A stretch of DNA of 64,000 bases from MFD00082-c5 sp963697995. GTDB taxonomy: Bacteria; Chlamydiota; Chlamydiia; Chlamydiales; JAJFMB01. Position numbers and translations under genes: made by a program. The notes beneath the pieces are model-generated. The model was not told the DNA's origin. It searched no databases and saw nothing but the letters and a program-made list of their open reading frames with translations. The stretch lies in contig OY969110.1 of the NCBI GenBank assembly GCA_963697995.1, forward strand, positions 248,001-312,000, read 5' to 3'. Shown here one piece after another: positions 1 to 10,914 of this stretch (within the stretch, counting starts at the first letter, position 1; the number at the start of each line of letters is the position of its first letter).

Positions 1-810
1 TCTCACGATGTGTTCTGCTTTGATGAGGGACGCAATCTTTATCCAAGCGAGGTTTTTGCCGAAACCGTTCAAGGAAATACAGCACATTATCCTTTTTTGA
101 GAGCCGGCCTTCTAGACCACCCCGCTTGTGATGAACCTTTGGACAAGTCGCTCCAAGAAAGAATTCTTGCAGAAGATCCCGACGAAATGATGGAAAGAGT
201 CGCTCATTTAAAAGGAGGCGATTTCGACAAAGAACTTAAAGTGTATCAACAATACTTAAGAGCGATAGCTTTTTTAGATCACCTCATAGCAAATGAATCT
301 CAAATTCAACCACAAATAGCAAATTTAAAAGCTATAGCAGATTCGTTAAACATAACCCTTTCTTCACCTCCTACAAAGGCCGATTGTCAACGAATACAAC
401 AAAAAATCAAAGAGATCACAGAAAAAACAAGGGCTGAATTCTTCAGTCACATTCATCCTCGCGCCTTTGAAGGGTTAAAACAACGACTTGTCAGGGAAAA
501 AGAGTATGTTGAAAAATGTATCGCTACAAACACAGTACCTACAGTTAGGGGTTTAAGAGACGCTCTCTACCCAAACTTTGCTCCCTTTTTAAAATTTTTA
601 GAGAGAACAGAGCCTCTTTCAGCTATGTTCTTTGGGTTTCAAAAAAATGGAGGGGTCACCTCAAGACGCTCTCTAGAATCAATCCTTGAGAAAGCGAAAA
701 AAAATAACAACGCAACACCTGAAGAAATTCAAGAAATGGAGTCTGCCCTCTTACGTATAAAACTAGAAGCTGGCGAGCCAGGTTTACTTCATTTTTGCGA
801 ATCAGCTTAA
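1..810 (+). CDS. Hypothetical protein, 5'-truncated by window edge
   Basis: The reading frame is open from base 1 to the TAA at 808-810, giving 269 residues, so the true start is probably upstream of the window. A GTG at position 10 is the first in-window start option but has no convincing ribosome site. The protein is charged and mostly helical in appearance, with Lys/Glu-rich stretches after about residue 70. I see no signal peptide, membrane segment or known catalytic motif and do not recognise the family. Its last 9 bases overlap the convergent gene that ends at 802. Function unknown; the coding call itself is fairly safe because of length and normal composition. Confidence 0.7.
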   Translation, partial: SHDVFCFDEGRNLYPSEVFAETVQGNTAHYPFLRAGLLDHPACDEPLDKSLQERILAEDPDEMMERVAHLKGGDFDKELKVYQQYLRAIAFLDHLIANESQIQPQIANLKAIADSLNITLSSPPTKADCQRIQQKIKEITEKTRAEFFSHIHPRAFEGLKQRLVREKEYVEKCIATNTVPTVRGLRDALYPNFAPFLKFLERTEPLSAMFFGFQKNGGVTSRRSLESILEKAKKNNNATPEEIQEMESALLRIKLEAGEPGLLHFCESA

Positions 811-1557
811 ATCTAAATGACAAAAAAAGGAAGGATCCAAGGATCCTTTTACCATGTTATTTTTTAAATTAACGGTTGCCAAACACTCCTCGTGACCCAC
901 ATAAGATTGAATCGAGCTTAACGCTTTATCATCAATTAAGTTTCCAGAAAGATCAAGATTCAAATAAAACACATTAAGCTGCCTTAAAAGATCAAAAAGC
1001 AGAGACACTTCATCACTTTTTAAAGAGGAGTTCTTAAGATCTATTTCAGGTTTTAATTCAGCCTTCTGCCGATTGACCTCCTGCAAAGCCAATCCAAGGG
1101 ATAAAAAAGCTGATTTTAAAGCAAGGTTTTCCCTTTCTTCGGTCAAATGGGCTTCCACCTTACCTTTTTTCACTAATCTCTCAATGAGCGCCTGCGTTTG
1201 GGCTTCGATATGCTCACAGAGGAGCCCTTCTGGAGGAGAGATGTTCAAAAGATCGGAATCTGATAAGCTGAAGTAGACTTTTTTCAAGCAATTGACGTTA
1301 TATTCCCAAGCATCTTTAGGGTTAATAACGATAACAGATCGATCTTCAAGAGGAATAGCATGTACTCCTTGGGGAACTCTTATCGATTTGATATAAGTGA
1401 TCAAGGGAGTGCACTGTTTTTCATAAAGAGTTTCTAAACCTGACTCTGGTGTCTCCTTAGAATGTCTAGCAAGAAGAAGAGAAAACGAATCGGCATTTTT
1501 TTTTATTTCTATAGTTTCTTTAGGAATAAGATCTTTACATCGTTCGATCGGATACAT
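802..1557 (-). CDS. Hypothetical protein with LRR-like C-terminus
   Basis: A 251-aa protein read from the ATG at 1557, which has AGGA about 11 bases upstream. An alternative ATG at 1617 would overlap the end of the ATPase reading frame by 49 bases, so I prefer 1557. The last third contains two repeats of the ribonuclease-inhibitor LRR type (LDLSGNLIDDKAL, then VNLKNNMV), suggesting either a short LRR protein or the stump of a longer one. The N-terminal part has no recognisable motif. It lies directly downstream of the ATPase on the same strand and could share its transcript. Function unknown; an LRR protein interaction module is an inference from pattern only. Confidence 0.55.
   Translation of the reverse strand: MYPIERCKDLIPKETIEIKKNADSFSLLLARHSKETPESGLETLYEKQCTPLITYIKSIRVPQGVHAIPLEDRSVIVINPKDAWEYNVNCLKKVYFSLSDSDLLNISPPEGLLCEHIEAQTQALIERLVKKGKVEAHLTEERENLALKSAFLSLGLALQEVNRQKAELKPEIDLKNSSLKSDEVSLLFDLLRQLNVFYLNLDLSGNLIDDKALSSIQSYVGHEECLATVNLKNNMVKGSLDPSFFCHLDLS
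831..848. terminator. Possible bidirectional hairpin between convergent genes
   Basis: A perfect 8-bp inverted repeat (AAGGATCC, 2-base loop, GGATCCTT) is flanked by an A-tract on the left and a short T-run on the right. It sits where two convergent genes end. It overlaps the coding end of the minus-strand gene, so it may be coincidental. Confidence 0.3.
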
Positions 1558-1568
1558 GAAATAATGTC

Positions 1569-3416
1569 CTATTTTTTTAATCCCAGAGGGATATCGCTTA
1601 AAGTTTTTGGTTTCCAAATGGTTCTTAGAGCGTTCATGACGGCAATCACATCAATCACCTCTTGAAGAATAGCGCCAACAACAGGGGTTAAATACCCAAA
1701 CGCTGCAAACCCCATCCCAATAAGGGATAAGCCCATCCCTCCAAGGGCACTTTCAAGAGCAATTCGTCTCATTCTATAGCTGATGTGAATAAACTCATCG
1801 ACTCGCTCTAAAGAGCTCTCCATCATAACAGCACCAGCGGCTTCCGAAGTGATATCATACTCTTGACCAAACGCAATTCCGACGGTGGCAGCAAGAAGAG
1901 CTGGGGCGTCATTGATCCCATCTCCCAAGTAAACCGTCTTTCCAAGCTTTGTCTCTTTTTCAACAATCTCCACCTTCTCCTCGGGACTCATCTGCGCATA
2001 AACCTCATTAATCCCCACAGAATTGGCTAAATAGTCTACTTCTACCTTTTCTATCACCTGAGACTATCATCAACTTTTGAAACCCGTGATAAGGTTCTAA
2101 ATGCTTAATAAACGAGGCACTCTCTTTTCTTGGAGTATCTCTAAATCTGTATAAACCGGAAAGTTTTTTATTAACAAGAACCACACATTCAAGCCCTCCC
2201 CCCTCGGGCAACTCAAAGCCTTGAGCCTTCTTGCGTGACGTGACCACCACTTCCTTCCCGTCGATCACCCCTCTTAAACCCTCTCCCGGAGGCTCGCTTA
2301 CCTGTTTGACCTCCAAAAGTGGGATTTTTTCAACCTGAGCCTCTTCCAAAATAGCAGAGGAGAGCGGGTGCTTTGAATACCGCTCTAGACTTGCTACAAG
2401 CTGCAACACTTCCCTTTTATTTCCCTCAAAAATAAGCTGCTCGACTAAAAGAGGCTTGCCATACGTAAGGGTCCCTGTTTTGTCAAAGATCATGGTCTTA
2501 CATTCAGAAAGTTGCTCCAATACTATCGGATTTTTGATCAAAATGCCTCGACTTGCGCAAAGGGAAATTGACCCAATGATCGCCACCGGAATCGCAATCA
2601 GTAAAGGACAAGGGGTGGCAATCACAAGGACCGATAAAACCGAATAGGTTCTCCACTCATAGCCCAGGCAAGAAGGGCAATCGATGTGGCTAACGGGGTG
2701 TACCAGGCGCCTAGAATGTCTGCCAGGCGGCGCATGCGGGGTCGTTTTTGTTCAGTTTCGTGCATCACTTGCATAATTTTAGCGTAACGGGAATCGATAG
2801 CAAGCTTGGTGGCCTGAATGGTCAACGAGGCCTCCCCATTGATAGCCCCAGAAATGACAGAGGCCCCTGGCGCTTTCGAAATCAAAAAAGGCTCTCCCGT
2901 CAAATACGATTCATCCATCACGCCATAACCTGCCAAAACATCCCCGTCGACGGGACATGTTTCATGAGGAAAGATGAGGATGTGATCGCCAATTTTAATT
3001 TGTTCAACGGAAATATCCTGGATTGTATCCCCTAAAACCCTATGAGCGGTCGTGGGGGCCCTCTTAGCTAAAGCTTCCAATACTTTAGAGGCGCATCTTA
3101 GAGCAAAATTCTCAATCGCCTCACCACCAGAGAGCATCAGAACAACTAAGGCACCAGCCAAATACTGGCTTAAAAGAATCGCTGTAATAATCGACATACC
3201 GGCGAGTAAATCTGAACCAAAATCGAGGGAAATCACTTTTTTTGCTAAATCATATAAAAGAGGAAGCCCGCCAAAAATCAAGACAGCAAAAAGAGGGAGG
3301 TTAGCCTTAAATTCGGGAACTCCTAAGGCATACTTCAACACAAGAAAAACGGCGATCCCGATGATTGAAAGAATTGCAATAGTGGTTTGATAGTCAACTT
3401 TTTGTTCTTGCGCCAT
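1569..3416 (-). pseudogene. P1B-type heavy-metal ATPase, two frameshifts
   Basis: Three consecutive frames (3416-2622, 2625-2008, 2057-1569) together make one metal-transporting P-type ATPase of about 615 residues. In order they show N-terminal membrane helices, the actuator loop (DESYLTGEP), the transport-site motif TPCPLL in place of CPC, the phosphorylation site DKTGTLT, the hinge GDGINDAPAL and two C-terminal helices. There is no N-terminal HMA domain. The first shift is near 2640, where one T is missing from a T run (RFLSVLVIATPC is expected). The second is near 2050 after VSGDRK. Either the gene is dead or these are homopolymer sequencing errors. A more decayed copy lies at 10468-10880. 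The ion cannot be fixed from the sequence; Zn/Cd/Cu-type export is inferred. Confidence 0.85.
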
Positions 3417-3443
3417 TAGTTTCCAAATAAATTTCAGCTGACT

Positions 3444-3692
3444 TCAATGTAAACAAAAGGGGATTAAATCTGCCAAGGAATTGATGCAGATGTCCTGATT
3501 GCTCTTATAAATTAATTGGCCTATCAAAACTTTGCTTATATGTTTTTCAGGATCTGGGGATGCTTTTTTGCAGATCAAATTTAACGAAAATATAACCAAC
3601 TTGATCGTAAATGACGATGGTTTATCTACACACATCCTTTTTTTTTAAGGATCCCACGCAATGTTTTTTAACCAAGAGGGACAAAGATTTTC
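3444..3692 (-). pseudogene. Relic of propeller/Ig-like membrane protein C-terminus
   Basis: About 160 bases at 3525-3690 are near-identical to 11395-11590, the 3' part of the large propeller protein at 11324-14047. A minus-strand stretch still reads NLICKKASPDPEK, matching DLICKKAATDPDPDPEK of the intact paralog, but the frame is broken. The bases from about 3416 to 3530 match 10915-11035. The unit 'ATPase, spacer, propeller gene' therefore exists twice in the window and has decayed in complementary ways. Confidence 0.75.
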
Positions 3693-3751
3693 AGAGACTT
3701 ATCCGATTTTCTTATTTTTTGGAAATAAAATCCCTTGTTATATTTGAATAT

Positions 3752-3917
3752 TAGGGCCTGTCCCTAAACTTTTGTTGAGGAGCTTTTTAGTCTTTTTCTC
3801 CGTCTTGCAAAAGGGCAAAACAGGCCTACATGATCTATGTATGTCCAGTTTTGCCCTTTTGTAACCTGAAAAAAAATCTTTAAAAATTCCGTAAAAAAAG
3901 TTTAGGGACAGGCCCTA
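3752..3917. repeat. 166-bp TA-flanked inverted-repeat element (GGGCCTGTCCC type)
   Basis: A non-coding element with near-perfect terminal inverted repeats (TAGGGCCTGTCCCTAAACTT and its complement) bounded by TA. Inside is a second palindrome, CAAAAGGGCAAAAC against GTTTTGCCCTTTTG. The structure is that of a MITE mobilised in trans by a DDE transposase with TA target choice. It is a different family from the TAGTCGGCCC elements, and I see only this copy. The rest of the gap 3693-4428 holds no gene. Confidence 0.8.
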
Positions 3918-4030
3918 GCACAAACGGGGAAAAAAGGAGTTTAAGGATCAATTTCACCTCGTGCTTAAAATGTATAATATTTGATTGAATTTTTTGCATG
4001 ATTACATCAAAATGTTACCATTTAACTAAA

Positions 4031-4310
4031 TAGTCGGCCCTGAAAAAGTAAGGGTTCCTTGAGAAAAATTTGCAGTTAACGAGGAAGAGAGACATAGCCT
4101 ATTTTGCAAGGTTTAATTATATGACAATGAGAAAAACTGCAAATTTCGCGAATGGAACACGCACTCTCCAAAGAAAAAGTGATCCTTTTGCAACAAAAAA
4201 AGCGGTGAACGACGATCCAAACCCCCTTGCGGGGTTTGGTGAGGAGTAAAACGCATTTTTTGTCAAAAAGGGACACTTTTTATTGGAGAGGACTTTTTCA
4301 GGGCCGACTA
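4031..4310 (+). repeat. MITE-like element, TAGTCGGCCC family, copy 1 (full)
   Basis: 280 bp bounded by TAGTCGGCCCTGAAAAAGT and its complement, with TA at both ends as a probable target duplication. The right half and an inner left segment are themselves imperfect inverted copies, so the element can fold back on itself. This is taken as the reference orientation (left end reads AGTAAGGGTTCC after the TIR). It has no transposase gene. Confidence 0.9.
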
Positions 4311-4428
4311 AATACCGTCTTCCCCAATACAAACCGCTTTGGGGAACGACCCAAGCGAATTTTGAACGAAAAGTCCCTGGGTTTAAAGATTCTGTTTCGA
4401 ACGCTCACGTTGTTATAGAGACCTTATT

Positions 4429-7204
4429 TTAACTCTCTTCAGTAGTGATTTGACGTAATTCTGTATCATGATCACGAAGAAGCCGCCCATTTCTACCTCG
4501 TCTGCTTATTCTAAACCCTCTCAAGAAGCGCTCATGAATTTCAGTGATCCCCCTATCAAAGGTTTGCTTGTATGTAGGGGCTTTTTCAGGGTCTGGATCC
4601 CGATCTTCTACATTTTTTTTAACAATCAGATCAAACTTCGCATGAATATAACCCCCTTGTTCATAGATCACGATCGTAAATCGACCAACATCCTCATCTC
4701 TTGGAGTCCCATCCAATTTTTTTAACCAATTTGAACAAAGTGCAGGGGATAAAAGATTTCCTTTTTTATAAATCTCTATCTTTTGTATTTCATGCATTTC
4801 CAAAGGATTATTATAACTAAATTCTCGACCCACAATAGCCCTCTGAGGCTCTTTTTCATATTTTTTTTTATTAATAAAATTCCATATTTCGGCTCTTTTT
4901 TGCCAACCTCCGTAGACGCTGATCCCTGCGGTCAAGACTGTAGCTCCTGTAGACATGAATAAGGTCCAAAAAGATTCCCCCAGAATCGTTATTTTAAAAC
5001 CTGCCTTGGTACTCCCAGCGCTGTTAGTCGCTGTCACTTCAATATCAAGAACCCAATGAATAAAAGTGCCTGCATCAAAAGAGGAGGGAATTCCCCAAAA
5101 CGAAGGGGTTGGATTTGTACCATCGAACTTTAACCAATCTGGAAGAGGCCTTCCGTCAGATAACTTAGCCGTAATCACTAAATTTGAACCACTAAAAGTG
5201 TTTTGAGGAATAAGTTTATTAAAAGGAACACCTACTGTTGCAACTGCACCATCTAAAGTATAGACTACCTTAGGAGGAATCGTTTCAACTCCTACGTTAA
5301 TCGTTTGAGTATAAGTCAACGTATGACCTTCCTCATCTTGAGCGACGATGTTGATATGATATTGCCCCTCATCTTCTAACCCTGGCACGCCAGTAACCCT
5401 TTGACGGCCCGCCTTAATGGTCGTTAAACCAGCAGGACCATCAGCTACCCACAGATTGTTACTTTTCAAAACTGCGTCCCTCGGTTCGCTATACGAAGTA
5501 AAAGTTGATACAATTTGGGCATTTTTGGGATCCCTAATATCGATCACCACTATGCCTCCATCCTGGCAAGTCGCATAGAGATATTCATCTGTGATAAACA
5601 TATTCGTCACATTGGCTTGATGACCGAGATACATCGTTTGAATTAAAATAGGATTTTTTTGATTGGTGTTATTATAGACAAATAGGTGTTGAGTCGCACC
5701 AATAAAGAGTAACTGCTTATTTCCTGCTATCGATGTGACTTCACTTATGTAGTGCGGATCGATATAAAAAAATTCAAGAGTGTTTATATCAAAAATATGA
5801 ATAAAAACTGAATAAAAACAATAACCAAAACCTTCGATAATTTTAATGCCAGAACTCCAAAAACTAGGGTAACATGGACTATAAGCACTATTCACTTCAA
5901 GTAATTTTGTTTTATTGTATATTCTATATTTTACAATATACTCATCACTCATAAAAGTATAAAGAAAACCGTCTGAAATAGCGGTTACAAATTTAGTTGC
6001 ATTAGAGGTGTATTGAATCCTATCAACTAGTATTAAATTTGTTTTATTCCGAATGTCTATCGCCAATGAAAGATAAACATTAGTAAATAGAATATAAGCT
6101 GTATCATTTGTTAAAGAAAGGCCTGTTGCAAAGGGAAGATGTCGAAAACTTGCTAAAACATTTGGCTGATCAGGGTTACTGATATCAATGGTATAAAATT
6201 GACTGGCACCAAGAACATAGGCTATATTTCCAACTATCTGAATTTTTATGGCAATCTCGGTCCCTAAATATCTTGAAAAAATCGACGAAAGAGGTCCCAT
6301 TCCGATACTCAGCCAATGAGGTGCAGGGGAACCATCTAGGCTCTGTAGAGAGATTTTTAGATTCTGATTGGGATCGGAGTTAAGATAGTCTTGATTTAAA
6401 TCGATGATGCTTTGGTACTGCTCCCCCGGTTTGATCCAAACAGTTGGCTGAGGATTCACCAGCGTGATATGATTCTCTTGTCTTGCAAGTATTGGCTTCA
6501 CTAAATGGAATAAAGAAGCCGCGATAACCCATTTTGGGTCAACAGAAGCAACCATTGAATTTGCTGCCGCTGAAACGGCATTAAGTTCATTGGTTGCGGT
6601 CGAAAAAAAGGGATGAGATCATCAAAATAATAGAACTCCAATCCTTTGACTCTTCTAAAGGTGTTTTCCTATCCAAATAATAGTACTTTAAAACACATTC
6701 TGCTTCTAAACTTGTCCCAAATTGAAGAGGCTCCTCACCCGGCAATTTAAGAAGTGCTCTTAGCCTCGTTTGAGTGATGTAAGTAGACTTTAATGATTCA
6801 AACTCCCCATTTTTCCAACGAGATCTATATGTGATCGTCAAAGAGCCTTTTATTACTTTATTTAAGTAACTGATCACTTTTGTTTCAAAGAGTTTTGTGT
6901 CGACCTCTCTAATCATAAGCGGTTTATAAGATTCATCTATTGCCAAGAAAACAAGTTTACCGCCATCCTGAGTGATCTCCATCAATATTTTCCCCTTTAA
7001 AGGGGTCTCTAAAGTGACACTTCCACTTTTCTTTAATCGTTGAAAGACGTCACCCACGCTATTTGTGCCCCATAACCTCCTAATGGAAGCTCTTACTCCC
7101 TCAAAAATTTGAGATGGACATCCAAAAGCTTTATGAACCTCGTGATTTGACGTCAACCACTCTAATGGAGAGACAAAGAACATATTCTTAAAATTTACAG
7201 ACAT
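4429..7204 (-). pseudogene. LVIVD-propeller / cadherin-like Ig membrane protein, frameshifted
   Basis: Paralog of the genes at 11324-14047 and 37301-40078, broken by one shift in a T7 run near 6595-6605. The frame from 7204 stops at 6587 after ISSLFF and the rest reads from about 6600 to 4429. The start ATG at 7204 has a perfect AAGGAGGT site. Order of parts: conserved N-terminal domain (about 200 aa), hydrophobic segment, LVIVD-type repeats (GGIVVIDIRDPKNA), cadherin-like Ig domain (LPDWLKFDGTNPTPSFWG), one membrane helix (FWTLFMSTGATVLTAG) and a second Ig-like C-terminal domain (DVGRFTIVIYE). It is likely envelope-exposed with a cytoplasmic or periplasmic tail. The shift could be a sequencing error or phase variation at the homopolymer. 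Function unknown; adhesion is an inference from the Ig and propeller folds. Confidence 0.8.
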
Positions 7205-7302
7205 TGCGACCTCCTTCGATAGGATGGCAAAAGATAGCAAATCAATATTATTTTTCGCAATGTTTTTTCAAGAAAAAGTTTATAATAATTATTATTTAAA
7301 AA

Positions 7303-7331
7303 TTGACTTTTTTTTACTTTTATATTACATT
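7303..7331 (+). promoter_or_regulatory. Candidate sigma-70 promoter for the 1042-aa protein
   Basis: TTGACT at 7303-7308 and TACATT at 7326-7331 are 17 bases apart. A start about 7 bases after the second box would fall on the ATG at 7338, so the mRNA might be leaderless. No Shine-Dalgarno sequence precedes that ATG. AT-rich sequence makes chance matches common. Confidence 0.25.
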
Positions 7332-7337
7332 GCTAGT

Positions 7338-10300
7338 ATGACTTCAGGTTTAATAGATCAAGATACTTTTTTAAAAGAACTACAAAAAACAAAACCTACG
7401 ACTATTCCCCCTAGTTATCTTTTTAAAACAAATCCCGAATTTTATAACCCTAATAACCGGATCTCTTTTGAAGCTCTTACCCTTCTACAGTTGGTAAAAA
7501 AAGAGGAAGAGGTGAGATGGACCCCAGAACAAAAGCAAGTTCTTGTTAAAATTGAACGGTTTTGCTCAGCTTACCTCATCTCAAACTTCAATTGTTGGAG
7601 GTTGATCACCTTTCAAACCCACCTTCTGGCTCAGGAGACTTTAAAAAAAGAAGCGCTCCACGGCAACAAAGCCCTTGATTCTTTAACAAAGAACATCAAA
7701 CGCCTCCAAGAAGGTGTGCTTATTCTAAACGCCTATTTTACAGCTAAAAAACACGATATTGAACTTTTTAATTTAGGAAAGAAACTCTTTTTTGAAGGGG
7801 GAAACGCCCTTGTCCAAAAGCTGCCAAAAAATAGTACAAATTCCGAAATTGTTGAACGGATAACGTTTCTTCAAAGCTGTTTAGACGGGAAATTGACCAC
7901 TCTTCCCCTTCTTTTTCTTCCTCTTGAGAGAATTCCTACAGCTCCCCTCTTAGAGCAACAACTCCATCTGATCGAACTTCTCCAAAAAATGAACTCCTAT
8001 TTCACCCAAATCGTCATTAGAAAAATCGCAGATTTAGATCAAGGAGTTGTCTCTTTAAAAAAAGCTCTTCAAACATGGTCAAGTCCACAAAAAAAAGATA
8101 TTAACCTTTTTGTGGAAAAGATAGAAAGAGCTTCTGTAAATAAGAAATTAGTATACAATGATATCGACAAATTATGCTCTAATAGTCAATTAATAGCGTA
8201 TAAAAACTTTATCATTAAAGAGTTACAAAAATCTCCTTTCACTTATGAAAACTTTGATGAATGGGGAAACCTAGGCACTCAACTGATTAATCGATTATCC
8301 ACAATACATAAGTTCATTCCTCAATTAAACGATTTGGGTTATTTGATTGAGGATTTTGTACGTGATTGTTTAAGGCAGCGCGAATTAGGGGTCGAGCTTC
8401 CCCCATTTCATGGACTAACACTTTTAGATCGTTATATTTTAGAAGATTACACCGCTGAAGTCGATTTCAATACTGAATTGGTTTTAGTTTTTGACATTTT
8501 AGTGAAAAGTATAATGAAATTTCAACTTCAATATCACGATTCGCTTATAGCCATCGATAAACTAAAAATCAGACACTCTTTGATTGAAACGTTGGGGTTT
8601 TATTCAGAAACACTCATTGAAATTCCCGAACTGTATTTTAAATTTAATAAAATTATTTTTAAACTGAGATTATATAAAGAACAGATCCACCGCATTTCCA
8701 AAGAAAAATCATACGAATTTTTCGATTCTATTAACAAATCTATTGCGGATTTGAAGCCTCTTTTAGAAAACATCAAAGATAAAGAAATAATTGATTTTAT
8801 TTTAAACAGTATTGTCAATTTTATAGGAACCAATCGCCACCATTACAGCCACTTGATGTTTCTTTTAACTCCAAAAGAGAAAACACCATCCAATTCAACT
8901 CTAGAATCGTGCAAAAAAATGGTCTGCCTTTTTTTCCAACAATCTCAAAAACCAGCTAGCATCCAAGTATTTGAAAAACACCTTGAAAAGATTAAAAACT
9001 CCTTAAATCTAGATCTTGCAACCCTAGCTAAGGAATTGAACTCTTTTAAAGATTTCGTGTCAGAAAGTAAACGAAAAGACTTCTCTTGTTTTGAGGAGCA
9101 GACCCAATCGGTGCCTAATGAGGATCCTTTTGAGTTCCTAGAGATCACCCTTTTTTCCCCGACTTTTTTATTGAGGCAGTGGCAACTGAACCAAGAAGTG
9201 GTTGAAGAAAAAAAGGAAACGCCTCTTCCTTACGTGATAGAAAGACCCCTGCCACCCCTCTTCGTCGCTAAAATAGAACCTAAAGAAAAAACAGTTTCCA
9301 CGCAAACTTTTATCAATCAAATTCTTAATAAGACGATAAGGGAAGCGACTCCCCTTGAGAAAGAGTATCTCAATCATATCACTCAATACGTATTGCCATC
9401 CCTTTTAGAAATTGTCGACGGTGGGCTTTTTGTAGAAAGGACCAATGAGCTGGCCACTCTCTTAGTTGAGCTCAGCCTTAAAGCAGCCTTAGCGCGACTA
9501 AAAAAAGAGGCCTTAGAAGAGAAAACAAATGATCAAAGAGAGAAACAAAAAAAGGCCTCCCATGAGTTGAAAGAGCTGTTTCAACCGATAGCCCCCCTCT
9601 TTGACAAAGAGATCGAAATTCAATTAGATCGATTCACAAAGATAGGGGAAGAGACTGAAACGCGGGAAATTGTGGAACAAAGCTTAAACCTTGCCTACCT
9701 CTTTTTAGGCTCCCCTCAGGAAAAAGTCCTCCTTATAAAACTCGATTCTCCTCTTCCGCCAAAAACGACCCCTTCAATAGATGTTCAACTCTTTATGGAA
9801 AAAACTGTCATCTTTGAACAAGTCGTGACAGAAGCGATCAAAAAATATACTGAATCAAATCGCCTCTCATTCTTTATCGAAAATGGCCCAATTAGTGAAA
9901 CCTTTCACGATCTCGATAGGAGACAGTATCACTTTTTAGACCGACTTTTGACGCTTAAAAAAGCGGTGACAAGACTCCGAAAGGGAATAAAGGGATCGCA
10001 TGAAAAAACGCCTTTAGCCTTTATAGGGGAGGTTTTACTCTCCTCGGCCTCCCTTTTTGAAGAGAGCCTCCACCTCTTAATCTCAAACTACTATATCTCA
10101 GGCGAGGGTGGTCGCCACAAAATGTTTGAACTCCATACGACTAAGACACAAAAACGCCCCTTCCACTACGTGCACGATCTTGAGGAGCTAAAAAAGGTGT
10201 TGGAGGAGCGATTTCCGACCCTTTTTGATGAGGAGTCAAAAAAATGTCTCCAAACGCTGCAAAAATACAAAGAGCAAACTCATCGCTACTTAGCAGCAGA

Positions 10301-10466
10301 TCAAACCCCTCTTGGTAAAACTTTGCAACAATACCTCCAAGCCACAAGTTTTGACACAGCCGTTTCAAAACCTTTTCATGATTTACGGAAGGAATGCCTC
10401 GACCAACTACTTCTTCAATCCTTAATTTTTTCAGAAAAAGTTCTCTTACTCCTCACCAAGGCTTAA
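7338..10466 (+). CDS. Large hypothetical protein, helical/coiled-coil
   Basis: A 1042-aa protein from the ATG at 7338; an upstream in-frame ATG at 7224 would run into the promoter of the divergent gene, so the shorter form is preferred. It is rich in Leu, Lys and Glu with long heptad-like stretches and no signal peptide or membrane helix. Around residue 650 there is a Pro-rich linker (PLPYVIERPLPPLF), splitting it into N- and C-terminal helical halves. I recognise no enzymatic motif. Long helical orphan proteins of this kind in intracellular bacteria are often secreted effectors or structural proteins, but nothing here proves that. It is divergent from the propeller gene starting at 7204, and the two share a 133-bp intergenic region. 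Confidence 0.75.
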   Translation: MTSGLIDQDTFLKELQKTKPTTIPPSYLFKTNPEFYNPNNRISFEALTLLQLVKKEEEVRWTPEQKQVLVKIERFCSAYLISNFNCWRLITFQTHLLAQETLKKEALHGNKALDSLTKNIKRLQEGVLILNAYFTAKKHDIELFNLGKKLFFEGGNALVQKLPKNSTNSEIVERITFLQSCLDGKLTTLPLLFLPLERIPTAPLLEQQLHLIELLQKMNSYFTQIVIRKIADLDQGVVSLKKALQTWSSPQKKDINLFVEKIERASVNKKLVYNDIDKLCSNSQLIAYKNFIIKELQKSPFTYENFDEWGNLGTQLINRLSTIHKFIPQLNDLGYLIEDFVRDCLRQRELGVELPPFHGLTLLDRYILEDYTAEVDFNTELVLVFDILVKSIMKFQLQYHDSLIAIDKLKIRHSLIETLGFYSETLIEIPELYFKFNKIIFKLRLYKEQIHRISKEKSYEFFDSINKSIADLKPLLENIKDKEIIDFILNSIVNFIGTNRHHYSHLMFLLTPKEKTPSNSTLESCKKMVCLFFQQSQKPASIQVFEKHLEKIKNSLNLDLATLAKELNSFKDFVSESKRKDFSCFEEQTQSVPNEDPFEFLEITLFSPTFLLRQWQLNQEVVEEKKETPLPYVIERPLPPLFVAKIEPKEKTVSTQTFINQILNKTIREATPLEKEYLNHITQYVLPSLLEIVDGGLFVERTNELATLLVELSLKAALARLKKEALEEKTNDQREKQKKASHELKELFQPIAPLFDKEIEIQLDRFTKIGEETETREIVEQSLNLAYLFLGSPQEKVLLIKLDSPLPPKTTPSIDVQLFMEKTVIFEQVVTEAIKKYTESNRLSFFIENGPISETFHDLDRRQYHFLDRLLTLKKAVTRLRKGIKGSHEKTPLAFIGEVLLSSASLFEESLHLLISNYYISGEGGRHKMFELHTTKTQKRPFHYVHDLEELKKVLEERFPTLFDEESKKCLQTLQKYKEQTHRYLAADQTPLGKTLQQYLQATSFDTAVSKPFHDLRKECLDQLLLQSLIFSEKVLLLLTKA

Positions 10467-10467
10467 T

Positions 10468-10880
10468 TATCTCTTAGGGATATCGCTTAATATTTTTGGT
10501 TTCCAAATAGTTCTTAAGGCGTTCATCAAAGCGATCACTTCTTGCAAGATGGCTACCACAACGGGTGTTAAGTAACCAAATGCAGCAAATCAAGCCGATC
10601 AGGGATAACCCCATCCCACCAAGGGCTCTCTTAAGCAATTTTTCTCATGCGATGACTGATGAGTATAAATTCTTCGATCCTATCAAAAGAGCTCTGCAAC
10701 ATGAGAGCACCTGCGGCCTCAATCGTACTATTGACCAAAGGCGATCCAGACCGTGTCTGCAAGAAGAGGCTTCCCATAGGTCAAAGTACCTGTTTTATCA
10801 AAAATCATGGTTTTACACTCTGAGAGTTGCTCTAAGACGATCGGGTTTTTGATTAAGATACCGCGACTGGCACAAAAATG
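10468..10880 (-). pseudogene. Decayed second copy of the P1B-type ATPase
   Basis: 10480-10640 aligns base for base with 1595-1760 (ATPase C-terminus, minus strand). 10765-10875 aligns with 2450-2550 (the DKTGTLT region). About 700 bases between these blocks are missing, and small indels destroy every frame. The short plus-strand open frame here is a shadow. The copy lies immediately before a duplicated spacer and the propeller gene, mirroring the order at 1569-3692. Confidence 0.85.
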
Positions 10881-10914
10881 GTAGAAAAATCCATTGAATG
10901 CATTAGTGGGATAG

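Noticed and set aside
10565..10852. 95-codon plus-strand frame
   Set aside because: It is the complementary strand of the decayed ATPase copy at 10468-10880.
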